The notes under the pieces: generated by a model
What the model was told of the DNA's origin: nothing
Database searches by the model: none
The model's input: only the letters and a program-made list of their open reading frames with translations
Program-made: the position numbers and the translations under genes
Shown here: positions 41,019-50,543 of the stretch, piece after piece
Layout: each line of letters starts with the position of its first letter
Position numbering within the stretch: the stretch's first letter is position 1
Source: Enemella dayhoffiae
GTDB taxonomy: Bacteria > Actinomycetota > Actinomycetes > Propionibacteriales > Propionibacteriaceae
DNA length: 64,000 nucleotides
Direction: 5' to 3'
Assembly (NCBI RefSeq): GCF_002250625.1
Contig: NZ_NMVQ01000005.1
Span: forward strand, 1-64,000

Positions 41019-41570
41019 TCAGCTGTAGACGTGCGGGGACAGGGTGCCGACCGAGGTCAGGTTGCGATACTTCCCGGCATAGTCGAGCCCGTAGCCGACG
41101 ACGAACTCGTTCGGGATGTCGAAACCGACCCACTTCACGTCCACCGCGTTCTCGGCGGCCTCCGGCTTGCGGAACATGGTCATGATCTCCAGACTGGCGG
41201 GCTCGCGGGAGCGCAGGTTGGAGATCAGGTAGCTCAGCGTCAGCCCGGTGTCGATGATGTCCTCGACCACCAGCACGTGCCGCCCGGAGATGTCGGTGTT
41301 CAGGTCCTTCAGGATCCGCACCACGCCGGAGGACTGGGTGCCCGAGCCGTAGGAGGAGATCGCCATCCAGTCCATCGAGCAGTGGATGCTCATCGCCCGG
41401 GACAGGTCGGCCATCACCATCACCGCGCCGTTGAGCACGCCGACGAGCAGCAGATCCTGGTCCCGGTAGGTCTCGTCGATCTCCGTGGCCAACTCGGCCA
41501 GCCGGTTGGCGACGTCCTCCTTGGTGAAGAGAACGTTCGTCAGGTCGCTGCTGATGTGTCCGGAATCCAC
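41019..41570 (-). CDS. hpt: Hypoxanthine phosphoribosyltransferase
   Basis: A 183-residue purine salvage enzyme that makes IMP/GMP from hypoxanthine or guanine with PRPP. The PRPP-binding motif VLVVEDIIDTGLTLSY is intact. LLLVGVLNGAVMVMADL and the C-terminal FVVGYGLDYAGKYRNL are typical. The GTG at 41570 gives VDSGHISSD and lies 4 nt after the tilS stop; upstream codons in frame overlap tilS. It is part of the conserved tilS-hpt-ftsH neighbourhood. Confidence 0.94.
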   Translation of the reverse strand: MDSGHISSDLTNVLFTKEDVANRLAELATEIDETYRDQDLLLVGVLNGAVMVMADLSRAMSIHCSMDWMAISSYGSGTQSSGVVRILKDLNTDISGRHVLVVEDIIDTGLTLSYLISNLRSREPASLEIMTMFRKPEAAENAVDVKWVGFDIPNEFVVGYGLDYAGKYRNLTSVGTLSPHVYS

Positions 41571-41574
41571 GGGG

Positions 41575-42528
41575 TCAGTCTGGCAGAGCCAGCAACTGAT
41601 CTTCACCTCGGCCCACCCGCAGCCCGGGCACGTCGACCCACTTCTGGCCGTGCCAGTCGGTGATCAGCGCCTCCACCGCCAGCACGTGCTGGTACGCCGG
41701 CTGCTCGGCCCCCTGCGCGGTCAGCCAGCGCCGCAGCACCCGCCGGCGCAGGGCCGGTTCGATGGGGAGGTCGCCGACCGGCAGCGGGTCGGCGAGCGCA
41801 GAGTCGGGGACCTGTTCCCGGGACAGCCGCTCCAGCAGGTCGGAGTCGTCGCGCAGCATGGTGGCGGTGCGGGCCAGCGATTCGGCGATCCCCGGGCCCA
41901 GCTTGTCCTCCATCAGCGGCAGCACCTTCTTGCGCACCCGCACCCGGGCGTACGCGTCGTCGGAGTTGTGCGGGTCGTTCCAGAACTTGGTGCCGACCTC
42001 GGCACAGGCCGCCTCGGTGACCTCCCGGCGTACGCCCAGGAAGGGCCGCACGAAGCAGTCCCGTTCCCGCGCCATCCCGCTCAGCGAGCGGGAACCCGAG
42101 CCACGCGCCAGCCCGAGCAGAACGGTCTCGGCCTGGTCGTCGAGGGTGTGCCCGAGCAGCACCAGGGCGCCGAGTTCGTCGGCGACGGCGGCCAGGGCGG
42201 CGTGCCGAGCGGTCCGGGCGGCGGCCTCGGGGCCACCGTCCCCGCCGACCTCGACCTTGACCACATCGGCCGGCAACCCCGCCTTCTCCGCACGGGAGGC
42301 GGCCTTCTGGGCCCCGGCCGCCGAATCCTCCTGCAGCCCGTGGTCGATCACTACGGCGCGGGCGGGCAGGCCGCGGCGCCGGGCCACCACCGCCGTGGCC
42401 GCGACCAGGGACAACGAGTCGGCGCCGCCGGAGCAGCCGACCAGCAGTGGTGCGGTGCGCTCGCCGACGGCCCGCTCGACGGCGGCGACGAGTTCCAGCA
42501 TCGCCGGACCGAGTTCCTTCTTCGCCAT
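41575..42528 (-). CDS. tilS: tRNA(Ile)-lysidine synthetase
   Basis: A 317-residue PP-loop ATPase that converts C34 of the AUA-reading tRNA-Ile to lysidine. The PP-loop [12 protein letters not shown] is near residue 30. [23 protein letters not shown] is the conserved second block, and [10 protein letters not shown] follows. The length fits the short actinobacterial form lacking the long C-terminal domain. The ATG overlaps the stop of the upstream metalloprotease gene (ATGA). Confidence 0.95.
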   Translation of the reverse strand: MAKKELGPAMLELVAAVERAVGERTAPLLVGCSGGADSLSLVAATAVVARRRGLPARAVVIDHGLQEDSAAGAQKAASRAEKAGLPADVVKVEVGGDGGPEAAARTARHAALAAVADELGALVLLGHTLDDQAETVLLGLARGSGSRSLSGMARERDCFVRPFLGVRREVTEAACAEVGTKFWNDPHNSDDAYARVRVRKKVLPLMEDKLGPGIAESLARTATMLRDDSDLLERLSREQVPDSALADPLPVGDLPIEPALRRRVLRRWLTAQGAEQPAYQHVLAVEALITDWHGQKWVDVPGLRVGRGEDQLLALPD

Positions 42529-43556
42529 CAGCCGACCCCCGGGAATCCCTGGCGGCGCAGCCAGGCGCCCGGGTCGTGGATCTCGGCCAGCGTGGGCAGC
42601 GCCTCTGCGGACGCGAACACCCGGTTGAACCCGTCGAAGCCGACCCGGTCGACCACCGCTCGGCAGAAGCGGGCGCCGTCGCGATACTGAGCCAGCTTGA
42701 GGTCCAGCCCGAGCAGCCGTCTGACCAGTCGGTCCACCCCGCGACCGGTGCGCCGCTGCTCGAACCGGCGGCGGATCTGGCTCACCGAACCGACCACGGC
42801 CGGCCCGACCTCGTCCATCACCACGTCAGCGTGGCCCTCGAGCAGCGACATCACCGCGGTGACCCGTTCGATCACCCCGCGGGTGGCTGCGGCGTCCGGA
42901 CCGATCAGGTCGAGCAGGGTGACGTTGTTGCCGTCCTCGCGGAGGCGACGCAGCAGGTCGGTGAGCGCGGGGGTGGTCAGGTCCAGGTTGTGAAGCAGCC
43001 CGGTCGCCTCGGCGCGCAGGTGCTCGCGCAGCCACGGATGAGCGGTGAACTGCACCCGGTGGGTCTCCTCGTGCAGGCACACCCAGAGCCGGAAGTCGTG
43101 CGGGTCGACGCCGAGCTGGCGTTCGGCGTGCAGCACGTTCGGCGCCACCAGCAGCAACCGGCCGGCGGGCTCGTGGAACGGGTCGAATTGACCGAGCACC
43201 TTGGTCCCCAACCAGGCGAGCACGCTGCCCAGCTCGGCCCCGCTGGCCCGCGCGCTGAACCCGCTCGTGCCGTCCTCGGGGGCTCCCAACCCACCCAGCA
43301 AACCCCGGGTCGACTCCACATTCCCGCGGACCCAGCTGGCCCGGTCGACCACCAGCACCGGCGCGGTGTCGGTCGGCGCGTCGATCCGCGCGGTCTCGCG
43401 GACCCGCGGCTGGGCGCGGACGGCGCACTCGCGCAGCTCGGCGACCAGCTGGGCCGCCTCACCGGGGGTGACCCTGGGGCCGACCGGGACGAGCCGGGCG
43501 CCGGTCGCGGTGGCCGCGTCCCAGTCGATCGGGGGCAGCGCGATGGTGGCGGTCAT
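42528..43556 (-). CDS. Zinc-dependent metalloprotease, DUF2342 / zinicin-like
   Basis: A 342-residue protein with a zinc motif HEETH (in [20 protein letters not shown]) near residue 155, and [20 protein letters not shown] and [14 protein letters not shown] further on. This matches the DUF2342 (putative hydrolase / coenzyme F420-associated) family of actinobacteria, which is almost always found between dacB and tilS. Substrate is unknown. The start ATG at 43556 gives [12 protein letters not shown], a typical opening. Confidence 0.87.
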   Translation of the reverse strand: MTATIALPPIDWDAATATGARLVPVGPRVTPGEAAQLVAELRECAVRAQPRVRETARIDAPTDTAPVLVVDRASWVRGNVESTRGLLGGLGAPEDGTSGFSARASGAELGSVLAWLGTKVLGQFDPFHEPAGRLLLVAPNVLHAERQLGVDPHDFRLWVCLHEETHRVQFTAHPWLREHLRAEATGLLHNLDLTTPALTDLLRRLREDGNNVTLLDLIGPDAAATRGVIERVTAVMSLLEGHADVVMDEVGPAVVGSVSQIRRRFEQRRTGRGVDRLVRRLLGLDLKLAQYRDGARFCRAVVDRVGFDGFNRVFASAEALPTLAEIHDPGAWLRRQGFPGVG

Positions 43557-43580
43557 GGGTTCGAGCGTACGCGTCCGGTC

Positions 43581-45014
43581 TCAGCGGCAACCGCAGCTGG
43601 CCACCGCCGCGGTGACGCGGTCCAGCCACACCCGGGTGCCATAGTCATCAGGGTCGCCGTTGACGATGAACGAGTACGCCAACAGCGCCCCGTCGGCGTC
43701 GCGGACATAACCGGCAAGGGTGTGCACCTGGGTCAGCGTGCCGGTCTTCGCACGGACCAGGCCGCGGCCCGGCGCGGTGCCCTCCTCGACGAACCGGCCG
43801 CCGAGGGTGCCCTCGACACCGGCGACCGACATCCCGGTGGCCAGGGCGCGAAACTTCGGCTGGTCGGGAGCCACGCCCAGCTGGACCGCCCGGGTCAGCG
43901 CGGTCGGGCTGACCAGGTTGCTGCGGGCCAGCCCCGAACCGTCTACCTGGCGCATCCCCTCGCTCCAGGCGCCGAGCCGGGTCAGGATCTCCCGGCTCGC
44001 GGCCTGGGCGTCGGCCAGCGAACCGCCGCGCCCACCGCTGCGCCCGACGTGGCGGAACAGCACCTCGGCGGCGTCGTTGTCGGAGTGGATCAGCACCTCT
44101 TCGACGATGTTCTCCAGCGGCAGCGAATCCACGCCGGCGACCTCGGCGGCCGGCTGCGGGGCGACCCCGGCGCTGACGGTGGTCACCGGGACGCCGAGGC
44201 GGCGCAGTTCATTGGCGAACACGTTCCCGGCCGCCCGGGGCGGATCGGCCTCGCGCGGCCCGATCGAGTTGTTGGTACGCCGGGCCCCGTTCACCCACAG
44301 CGCGGTCGTGTCGGCCACATAGTCGTGATAGGCGGGGATCCACTCCGGATTCCAGGTGGGGCCGCCGAAATAGCTGGCGTCGGTGACCACCTCGACCGGA
44401 CCGGTCGGCCCGGCGGTCTGCAACGCCTCAGCGGTACGCCGGGCCAGGGTGAGCACGGACTCGTTGCCGCCCACCGGCTCCCCGGCCAGCAGATAGGGGT
44501 CGCCGCCGCCCACCAGATAGACCCGCCCCGGGTTGGCCGAGTCCCGCCGCACGGTGGTGCGGAAGCGGTGCGCGGGTCCGTACGCCTCCAGCGCCGCCAG
44601 GCTGGTCAGGGTCTTGAGCGTGGACGCCGGGGTACCCGCCCCGGTCGCCTCCCGGGCGTACAACTCCTGCCCGCTGGCCACGTCCACCACCCGGCCGAGC
44701 ATGCGCCCGCCGACCGGCCCGACCGCGTTGATCCGCTCGGCGACGCGGGCGGGGTTGCTGCCGGGCTGCGGGCTGCTCTCGGGCAGCACGGGTGCGGCCG
44801 GCTTGGGTGGCAGCGCGGCGGGGCCGTCGTCGCGGTCGAAGATGCTCGGGTCGATGGTGCTGGCTCCGCCGTCCACCCACAGCCCCGTGGCATAGAGCCC
44901 GCGCCGGGCGGTCGACTGGATCAACCCGGTGGCCAGACCCAGCACGATCAGCACGATCACCAGCACCAGCAACCCCGAACGCAGCATCAGTTTTGCGCTG
45001 GGGCTGGTGGGCAT
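43581..45014 (-). CDS. dacB: D-alanyl-D-alanine carboxypeptidase / endopeptidase (peptidase S13)
   Basis: A 477-residue penicillin-binding protein of class C trimming peptidoglycan side chains. A single N-terminal hydrophobic anchor lies at about residues 10-30, followed by a Pro-rich stretch. The active-site motifs are S-x-x-K in PASTLKTL, S-x-N in [10 protein letters not shown], and KTG in RAKTGTL. The ATG at 45014 with GGGAG upstream is preferred over codons further out. It is divergent from ppa, 57 nt away, as in other actinobacteria. Confidence 0.92.
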   Translation of the reverse strand: MPTSPSAKLMLRSGLLVLVIVLIVLGLATGLIQSTARRGLYATGLWVDGGASTIDPSIFDRDDGPAALPPKPAAPVLPESSPQPGSNPARVAERINAVGPVGGRMLGRVVDVASGQELYAREATGAGTPASTLKTLTSLAALEAYGPAHRFRTTVRRDSANPGRVYLVGGGDPYLLAGEPVGGNESVLTLARRTAEALQTAGPTGPVEVVTDASYFGGPTWNPEWIPAYHDYVADTTALWVNGARRTNNSIGPREADPPRAAGNVFANELRRLGVPVTTVSAGVAPQPAAEVAGVDSLPLENIVEEVLIHSDNDAAEVLFRHVGRSGGRGGSLADAQAASREILTRLGAWSEGMRQVDGSGLARSNLVSPTALTRAVQLGVAPDQPKFRALATGMSVAGVEGTLGGRFVEEGTAPGRGLVRAKTGTLTQVHTLAGYVRDADGALLAYSFIVNGDPDDYGTRVWLDRVTAAVASCGCR

Positions 45015-45071
45015 CGCACTCCCGGAGGTCGCGGTAGGCTCTGCGGCGTACACACACAGAGAGGGTCACTG

Positions 45072-45638
45072 GTGACTGAAGAGTACTCGGCTCCGGGCGG
45101 TCAGAACGCGTCCGAACCGCCCAAGGGCATCCGTTTCGACGTCACCGTCGAGATCCCCAAGGGGCAGAAGAACAAGTACGAGGTCGACCATGCGACGGGC
45201 CGGATCCGGCTCGACCGCACCCTCTTCACCTCCACCCAGTACCCGTCGGACTACGGCTTCATCGAAGGCACCCTGGGCGAGGACGGCGATCCGCTCGATG
45301 CGCTGGTGCTGGTGCCGGAGCCGACCTTTCCCGGCTGCCTGATCGAGTGCCGGGCGATCGGCATGTTCCGGATGACCGACGAGGCCGGCGGTGACGACAA
45401 GGTGATCTGCGTCCCCACCGACGACCACCGCCGCGACCACCTGCAGGATCTCGAGGACCTGCCGACCCACTCAGTGCTGGAGATCGAGCACTTCTTCACC
45501 GTGTACAAGGATCTGGAGCCCGGCAAGTCCGTCGAGGGCGCCACCTGGGCCGGCCGCGTCGACGCCGAGGCCGAGATCCAGAAGAGCTTCGAGCGGGCCA
45601 AGGGGACCTCCTTCGAGCACCACCACAAGCTGATCTGA
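45072..45638 (+). CDS. ppa: Inorganic pyrophosphatase
   Basis: A 188-residue soluble family I enzyme hydrolysing PPi. The signature [11 protein letters not shown] and the substrate-binding [16 protein letters not shown] region are intact, with [15 protein letters not shown] near the N-terminus. The start is GTG at 45072 with GAGAGGGT upstream. An N-terminal extension of about 18 residues ([17 protein letters not shown]) precedes the catalytic domain and is longer than usual for actinobacterial enzymes. It ends 3 nt before the next gene. Confidence 0.95.
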   Translation: MTEEYSAPGGQNASEPPKGIRFDVTVEIPKGQKNKYEVDHATGRIRLDRTLFTSTQYPSDYGFIEGTLGEDGDPLDALVLVPEPTFPGCLIECRAIGMFRMTDEAGGDDKVICVPTDDHRRDHLQDLEDLPTHSVLEIEHFFTVYKDLEPGKSVEGATWAGRVDAEAEIQKSFERAKGTSFEHHHKLI

Positions 45639-45641
45639 TTG

Positions 45642-46691
45642 ATGCGGCTGCTCCTGCTGCTCTCCCCGGCCGCCAACCGGGTGTACGCCGGCTCGGCGGA
45701 CCGGCTGGCCGCCGCCGAACTGGCGGTCTGCACGGGGCTGGATTCCGTTGCTCCACAACGGATCGCCGGCGTCGACTACCTCGGCCTCGACGTGCCCGAG
45801 GCGGATGACGGGCTGCTCCGTACGCTGGCCCGCCAGTCGGCCCGCCTCGCCCTCTTCGAAGTTGTCGGCGAGGATTTCCTCCGCCCGATCGCGCTGCCCG
45901 AGGTTGACGAGCTGGACGACGACTTCGTCACCATCCCGAAATATCAGGGCAAGACCAACGAGCAGTTCACCCGGCTGCTGCTGAACGTCACCCTCTCCCA
46001 GGTCACCGCGTCACCCGAGCGCCCCTGGACCGTGCTGGATCCCCTGTGTGGGCGGGGAACCACTGCTTCCGTCGCCTGGTCCGCTGGCCTGGACGCGGCG
46101 GGGGTCGAGGCCGACACCAAGTCGGTCGAGGCGATGGCCGCGTTCTGGAAGACCTGGTTGCGCCGCAAGCGACTCAAGCACACCGCCGACACGACTCCGG
46201 TACGCCGCGACGGCAAGTCGCTCGGCAAGCGGTTCGACGCCACGGCCACCCTGCCCGGTGGTCGCCGCGCCCAGCTCACCGTGTTCACCGGCGACACGCG
46301 GAATTCCCCAGCCCTGTTCGGAAAGCGGCGCTTCGAGCTGATCGTCACCGACGCCCCCTACGGCGTGGTGCACGGTTCCCGAGCAGGGCGCGAAGCGCCC
46401 GGGTCGAGGGACGGGTCGCGCTCCGACGTGGTCGGGGTGGCCGGCAAGCGGGACCGTTCCCCGGCGGGCCTGCTCCGCGAATCCATCCCCGGCTGGTCCC
46501 GGCAACTGGCACCGGGGGGCGCGCTGGGCCTGAGCTGGAACACCCTGGGCCTGCCCCGGGAGGATCTCGCAGCGATGCTCACCGGCGCCGGCCTCGAGGT
46601 CTGTCAGGGCCAACCCTGGTTGGAGTTCTCGCACCGGGTGGACTCCTCGATCAACCGCGATCTGATGGTCGCCCGCAAGCCGGCCACCTGA
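45642..46691 (+). CDS. TRM11-like SAM-dependent RNA methyltransferase
   Basis: A 349-residue methyltransferase. The SAM site is LDPLCGRGTT near residue 131 and the catalytic motif IV is VTDAPYG near 245, the N/D-x-P-Y type used for base amino methylation in the Trm11/THUMP-like group. VTIPKYQGKTNEQFTRLLLN just before the catalytic domain is also typical. A tRNA guanosine or another RNA is the likely substrate, by family only. The ATG at 45642 lies 4 nt after the ppa stop; a TTG at 45639 is possible. Confidence 0.7.
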   Translation: MRLLLLLSPAANRVYAGSADRLAAAELAVCTGLDSVAPQRIAGVDYLGLDVPEADDGLLRTLARQSARLALFEVVGEDFLRPIALPEVDELDDDFVTIPKYQGKTNEQFTRLLLNVTLSQVTASPERPWTVLDPLCGRGTTASVAWSAGLDAAGVEADTKSVEAMAAFWKTWLRRKRLKHTADTTPVRRDGKSLGKRFDATATLPGGRRAQLTVFTGDTRNSPALFGKRRFELIVTDAPYGVVHGSRAGREAPGSRDGSRSDVVGVAGKRDRSPAGLLRESIPGWSRQLAPGGALGLSWNTLGLPREDLAAMLTGAGLEVCQGQPWLEFSHRVDSSINRDLMVARKPAT

Positions 46692-46744
46692 GCGGACGGG
46701 TGGCCGTCTAGGCTCGAGGGGACGCCCCAACCGAGGAGGCCCGG

Positions 46745-47242
46745 ATGTCCGACACCCCGAAGTTGCTCCTGCTGCTGCGCCACGCCCAGGCCGAGGATTT
46801 CGCGCCCGGCCGCTCTGACGAGCACCGCTCGCTCACCGACGCCGGCCGTGACCAGGCCCGCCGGGTCGGCGAATTCCTCACCGAGCAAGGGATCCGCGCG
46901 GACCGCCTGATCTGCTCCCCCGCCCTGCGCACCCGGCAGACCGCGGAACTGCTCAACCAGCGCGAGCCCGAGTTCGTCGCCGAGCTGTACAACGCCGGTT
47001 CCGACACCATCCGCGGCCACGTCACCGAGAGCGAGAACTCGGCGCGGGTGGTGCTGGTCGTCGGGCACGCACCCGGCGTACCCACGCTGGCCCACGATCT
47101 CGCCGACGAGGGCGACTCCGAGCCCACTGCGCTGGCGGCGATCGCGCGCGGCTATCCCACCGCGACGCTGTCCGTGCTGGAGGTCGACGGCCCGTGGTCG
47201 GAGCTGTCCCGCGGCCGGCTCAGTCAGGTGTGGCGCGGGTGA
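46745..47242 (+). CDS. SixA-type histidine phosphatase
   Basis: A 165-residue histidine-phosphatase-superfamily protein. The catalytic His lies in LLRHAQAED (RHG-type motif read as RHA) near residue 12, and a second His in VVGHAPGVP near 106. ICSPALRTRQTAELL is the conserved middle block. SixA removes phosphate from His-containing phosphotransfer domains in E. coli, but this small class is broad. GGAGG lies 6 nt before the ATG. It is coupled by GTGA to a second phosphatase. Confidence 0.85.
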   Translation: MSDTPKLLLLLRHAQAEDFAPGRSDEHRSLTDAGRDQARRVGEFLTEQGIRADRLICSPALRTRQTAELLNQREPEFVAELYNAGSDTIRGHVTESENSARVVLVVGHAPGVPTLAHDLADEGDSEPTALAAIARGYPTATLSVLEVDGPWSELSRGRLSQVWRG

Positions 47243-47838
47243 GCGATCTGCAGTGTGCGGCCCGGTTGCTCCTGGTACGCCACGGCGAGGCGGATCAGGC
47301 GCTCCCGCGTTCCCTCACCCTGGCCGGTCGCGCCCAGGCCGGCGTGGTGGCCGACGAGTTCCGCGGGGAGCGGTTGGCGGGACTGTGGTCCTCCACCATG
47401 CTGCGCGCCGAGCAGACCGCCGCCATCCTGGCCCGCGGGCTGAAGCTGATCTCCCGCCCCGACGACCGGTTGCGCGAGTTTCTGCTGCCGGAGGAGGAAA
47501 TGCCGGGCCAGCCGGCCACCCAGGCGGAGGCCGACGAGGTGTTCGGGCGTTGGTTGATCGGCGATCTCGGGCCCACGCTCTATGGCGAGTCCGGGGCGGA
47601 CGTGGATCGGCGGTTCGTCGAGGTGATCCAGGAGATCGCCGACGGCGCTCGCGGGGAGACCAGCCTGGTCGTCTCCCACGGCGGGATTCTGCAGCTCGGG
47701 CTGACCCGGCACTGTGACAACCTGGCGCTCCCGTTCGTGCGTGAGCATCCGCTGCCGGTCGGGGCCGTGGTCGAGGTGGCGGTGGACGGCGATCGCTGGT
47801 GGTGCCACCGCTGGCACGACGTACGCCTCAGCGACTGA
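47239..47838 (+). CDS. Histidine phosphatase family protein
   Basis: A 199-residue phosphoglycerate-mutase-like phosphatase. LLVRHGEADQ carries the catalytic RHG near residue 14, SSTMLRAEQTAAILA the conserved Arg region, and LVVSHGGILQLGL the second His. The substrate cannot be told. The GTG start overlaps the stop of the preceding histidine phosphatase, so two members of one superfamily are made from one message. Confidence 0.87.
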   Translation: MSDLQCAARLLLVRHGEADQALPRSLTLAGRAQAGVVADEFRGERLAGLWSSTMLRAEQTAAILARGLKLISRPDDRLREFLLPEEEMPGQPATQAEADEVFGRWLIGDLGPTLYGESGADVDRRFVEVIQEIADGARGETSLVVSHGGILQLGLTRHCDNLALPFVREHPLPVGAVVEVAVDGDRWWCHRWHDVRLSD

Positions 47839-47853
47839 CTCGCCTGACTGGCC

Positions 47854-48717
47854 TCACTCGGCTCGCGGGAGGGTGAGCGTGGCGGTGGCGCCGCGGCCGA
47901 CCCCGGGTGAGCTGAGCCGCAGTTCGCCGTCCTGGGCGCGTACCACACTGCGGGCGATGGTCAGGCCCAGCCCCGCACCGGGACCAGGCCGGGAGCCCGG
48001 CGCACGGTGGAACCGCTCGAACACCCGCTCGGACTCCTCGGCCGACAGCCCGCAGCCGTTGTCGGTGATGGTGATCCGGCCGACCGGCGCGCCGTCGATG
48101 CTGGTCCGCGAGACCCCGACGATCACCTCCGGGGTCGGCTTGTCGGCGCACGCCTGGAGGGCGTTGCCGAGCAGGTTGATCACCACCTGGGAGAGCTGAC
48201 GCCGGTCGGCGTACACCCGTGCGGTGCCGCCGGGAAGCAGACTCAGCGTCCCGCCGGCGGCCTCGAACTGCGGGCGCAGTCGGTCGGTCAGCTCGGTCAG
48301 CAGCGCCTTCAGCTCCACCTCGGTGGACTCGAGCTCCAGGTCGCCGCGCTGCACCTTGGCCAGGGTGGTCAGGTCGCCGGCCAGCCGGTTGATCCGGCGT
48401 ACCTCTCGCTCGGCAGCACTGCGGTGCGGGTCGTCACCGTCCGGGGCCAGCGCCTGCAGCTCGCTGCCGAGCACCGCGAGCGGAGCGCGCAGTTGTTCGG
48501 CCGCCTGACCGACCAGCTCGTCGTGACGCCGGTCGGCGTCGGCGAGCTGCTGGTCGCGGTCGGCCAGGTCGGCGGTCAGCTCCGCGCGTTGGCCCTCACC
48601 ACGGGCCAGCTCGGCCTGTGCCGCCAGCAGCCGCGGCCGCAGCCAGAAGATCGCCCCCGCCCCGCCGAGCAGCAACCCGATCAGCAGTCCCAGTACGCCA
48701 GCCAGAATCGGACTCAT
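47854..48717 (-). CDS. Histidine kinase-like protein lacking the phospho-acceptor histidine
   Basis: A 287-residue protein with one N-terminal transmembrane helix (residues about 4-26), a coiled coil, a HisKA-like helix pair and a complete HATPase domain (N-box NLLGNALQA, DNGCGLS, GAGLGLTIA). In the HisKA region the usual SHELRTPL is AEQLRAPL, so the acceptor His is Glu. It therefore cannot autophosphorylate in the normal way. There is no response regulator gene beside it. The ATG at 48717 has GGAG at good spacing; GTG at 48726 is an alternative. It is convergent with the phosphatase genes. Confidence 0.8.
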   Translation of the reverse strand: MSPILAGVLGLLIGLLLGGAGAIFWLRPRLLAAQAELARGEGQRAELTADLADRDQQLADADRRHDELVGQAAEQLRAPLAVLGSELQALAPDGDDPHRSAAEREVRRINRLAGDLTTLAKVQRGDLELESTEVELKALLTELTDRLRPQFEAAGGTLSLLPGGTARVYADRRQLSQVVINLLGNALQACADKPTPEVIVGVSRTSIDGAPVGRITITDNGCGLSAEESERVFERFHRAPGSRPGPGAGLGLTIARSVVRAQDGELRLSSPGVGRGATATLTLPRAE

Positions 48718-48806
48718 CGCAGCCACTCCATGATTCCCGAGGCTATCCAGTCGCGGCCGCGGCTTCTAGATTGGGGCGTGGCCGCCCGCGTCCTGAGGAG
48801 GAACTC

Positions 48807-50363
48807 ATGATCGACCCACGAAGCAGCACCGTCGACGGGGTGCTGCGCCGCAGCGCCGGGCGTACGCCGGAGGCTGTCGCGGTGCGGTTCGGTGATCGGC
48901 AGTGGACCTATCGGGAACTGGACGAGGCGGTGAGCCGCGGGGCGGCGTACCTGCTGTCGCAGGGGTTGTCGCGCGGAGATCGGGTGGCGGCGTACGGGAA
49001 GAACTCGGACGCCTATCTGATCGCGTTCCTGGCTTGTGCCCGGGCCGGACTGGTGCACGTGCCGCTGAACTTCGCGCTCACCGGTGGCGAATTGTCCTAT
49101 CTGATCGAGGATTCGGGGGCGTCCATCGTGCTGGCTGACCCCGCCCTCGCCGGCAACCTGGACGGCGTGTGGTCCGGTCCGGTGGTGCCACTGCGCCCCC
49201 AAACGCTCCCCGAGCGAGCGCGGAACGAGCGAGTCGAAGGATTCCCTGAGCCTGTCGAAGGGACCTTCCTCGACGTGGTCCGCAGCGGCGACCTCCCCGA
49301 CGAGCTGCCGGAGGTGAACGACGCCGACCTGGTGCAACTGCTGTACACCTCCGGCACCACCTCGAAGCCCAAGGGCGCGATGATGACCCACCGCGCGCTG
49401 GTCTCGGAATATCTCTCCTGCCTGGTGGCGCTGGATCTGGCACCGGACGACAACCCGCTGCACGTGATGCCGCTCTATCACTCGGCGCAGCTGCACGTAT
49501 TCGTGATGCCGTCGCTGGCGATCGGCGGTACCAACACGATCCTGGAGACGCCCAACCCGGCCGACGTGCTGCAGCGGCTGTCGCGCGACGGGCACCGGTC
49601 CTTCTTCGCCGCGCCGACGCTGTGGGTGGCGATGGCCAACCACGAGTCGCTCGACGAGCTCGACCTGGCCGGGGTGGAGAAGTGCTACTACGGCGCGTCG
49701 ATCATGCCGGGGCCGGTGCTGGAGCGGCTGCAGCAGAAGATGCCCAACTCGGGGTTCTACAACTGCTTCGGGCAGTCCGAGATCGCGCCGCTGGCCACGG
49801 TGCTGCGGCCCGAGGAGCACGCCGAACGGCCGGACTCGGCGGGGCGGCCGGTTCTGCTGGTGGAGCTACGGGTGGTCGACGAGTCGGGGGTTGACGTGCC
49901 GGTGGGCGAGCCGGGTGAAGTGGTCTATCGCTCCCCTCAGCTGTGCACCGGCTACTGGAACAAGCCCGAGGAGAGCGAGCAGGCGTTCGCCGGTGGCTGG
50001 TTCCACTCCGGCGACCTGGTGCGGATGGACGAGGAGGGGTTCATCTTCGTGGTGGACCGGATCAAGGACGTGATCAACACCGGCGGGGTGATGGTCGCCT
50101 CCCGCGAGGTCGAGGACGCGCTGTTCTCCCACCCCGCCGTCGCCGAGGCCGCCGTGATCGGCGTACCGGACGCGAAGTGGATCGAGGCCATCCACGCCGT
50201 CGTCGTCCCCAAGGGCGAGGTGACCGTCGAGGAACTCACCGCCTACGCCCGGGAGCGGCTGGCCCCGTTCAAGGTGCCCAAGTCGATCGAGTTCGCCGAC
50301 TCCCTCCCCCGCAACGGTTCCGGCAAGATCCTCAAACGCGAACTCCGCCCCTCCGCCGGCTGA
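48807..50363 (+). CDS. Acyl-CoA synthetase (AMP-dependent ligase), FadD-like
   Basis: A 518-residue adenylate-forming enzyme activating a carboxylic acid to its CoA thioester. Motifs: LLYTSGTTSKPKGAMMTHR (P-loop) near residue 180, GQSE in NCFGQSEIAPL, GWFHSGDLVRMDEEGF, and NGSGKILKRELR with the catalytic Lys near the end. The acid substrate is unknown. GAGGAGGAA precedes the ATG at 48807. Residues about 135-153 (RARNERVEGFPEPVEG) are a low-conservation insertion encoded by the dispersed repeat at 49244-49262. Confidence 0.88.
   Translation: MIDPRSSTVDGVLRRSAGRTPEAVAVRFGDRQWTYRELDEAVSRGAAYLLSQGLSRGDRVAAYGKNSDAYLIAFLACARAGLVHVPLNFALTGGELSYLIEDSGASIVLADPALAGNLDGVWSGPVVPLRPQTLPERARNERVEGFPEPVEGTFLDVVRSGDLPDELPEVNDADLVQLLYTSGTTSKPKGAMMTHRALVSEYLSCLVALDLAPDDNPLHVMPLYHSAQLHVFVMPSLAIGGTNTILETPNPADVLQRLSRDGHRSFFAAPTLWVAMANHESLDELDLAGVEKCYYGASIMPGPVLERLQQKMPNSGFYNCFGQSEIAPLATVLRPEEHAERPDSAGRPVLLVELRVVDESGVDVPVGEPGEVVYRSPQLCTGYWNKPEESEQAFAGGWFHSGDLVRMDEEGFIFVVDRIKDVINTGGVMVASREVEDALFSHPAVAEAAVIGVPDAKWIEAIHAVVVPKGEVTVEELTAYARERLAPFKVPKSIEFADSLPRNGSGKILKRELRPSAG
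49244..49262 (+). repeat. Dispersed repeat copy inside the acyl-CoA ligase gene
   Basis: CCCTGAGCCTGTCGAAGGG, preceded by a partial copy GAGTCGAAGGA. It is in frame and encodes PEPVEG. It shares the core TGAGCCTGTCGAA with copies at 50376-50426, 52054-52074 and 62097-62137. Confidence 0.75.
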
Positions 50364-50375
50364 GCAGGCCTACGT

Positions 50376-50426
50376 TGGCTGAACCCGTCGAAGCCACCCC
50401 CACGCTGGCTGAGCCTGTCGAAGCCA
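50376..50426 (+). repeat. Two dispersed repeat copies downstream of the acyl-CoA ligase gene
   Basis: TGGCTGAACCCGTCGAAGCCA at 50376-50396 and TGGCTGAGCCTGTCGAAGCCA at 50406-50426, a 30-bp period. They lie just after the ligase stop and before the large inverted repeat. Confidence 0.8.
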
Positions 50427-50444
50427 AGTCACAAACCAAGCGCC

Positions 50445-50543
50445 GTGACGTCTGACCTGCAGTCTCCGAAATCGTCCATGATCAAACCCAGTCGGACTGG
50501 GTTTCAAACCCGCCGCCCGGAGAGACTGCAGGTCAGACGTCAC
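50445..50543. repeat. Nested inverted repeat: 22-bp perfect outer arms and 10-bp inner arms
   Basis: The outer arms 50445-50466 and 50522-50543 are perfectly complementary (GTGACGTCTGACCTGCAGTC...). Within the 55-bp centre, AAACCCAGTC (50484-50493) and GACTGGGTTT (50495-50504) form a second perfect hairpin. No coding capacity is seen. It could be a tiny non-autonomous mobile element or a strong structured terminator of the ligase transcript. Confidence 0.8.

Noticed and set aside
42447-45638. A plus-strand open frame of about 1060 codons ending in ppa
   Set aside because: Only the last 188 codons (from GTG 45072) are a gene. The rest is antisense to dacB, the metalloprotease and tilS, whose motifs are clear. 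Long empty frames are common in high-GC DNA.
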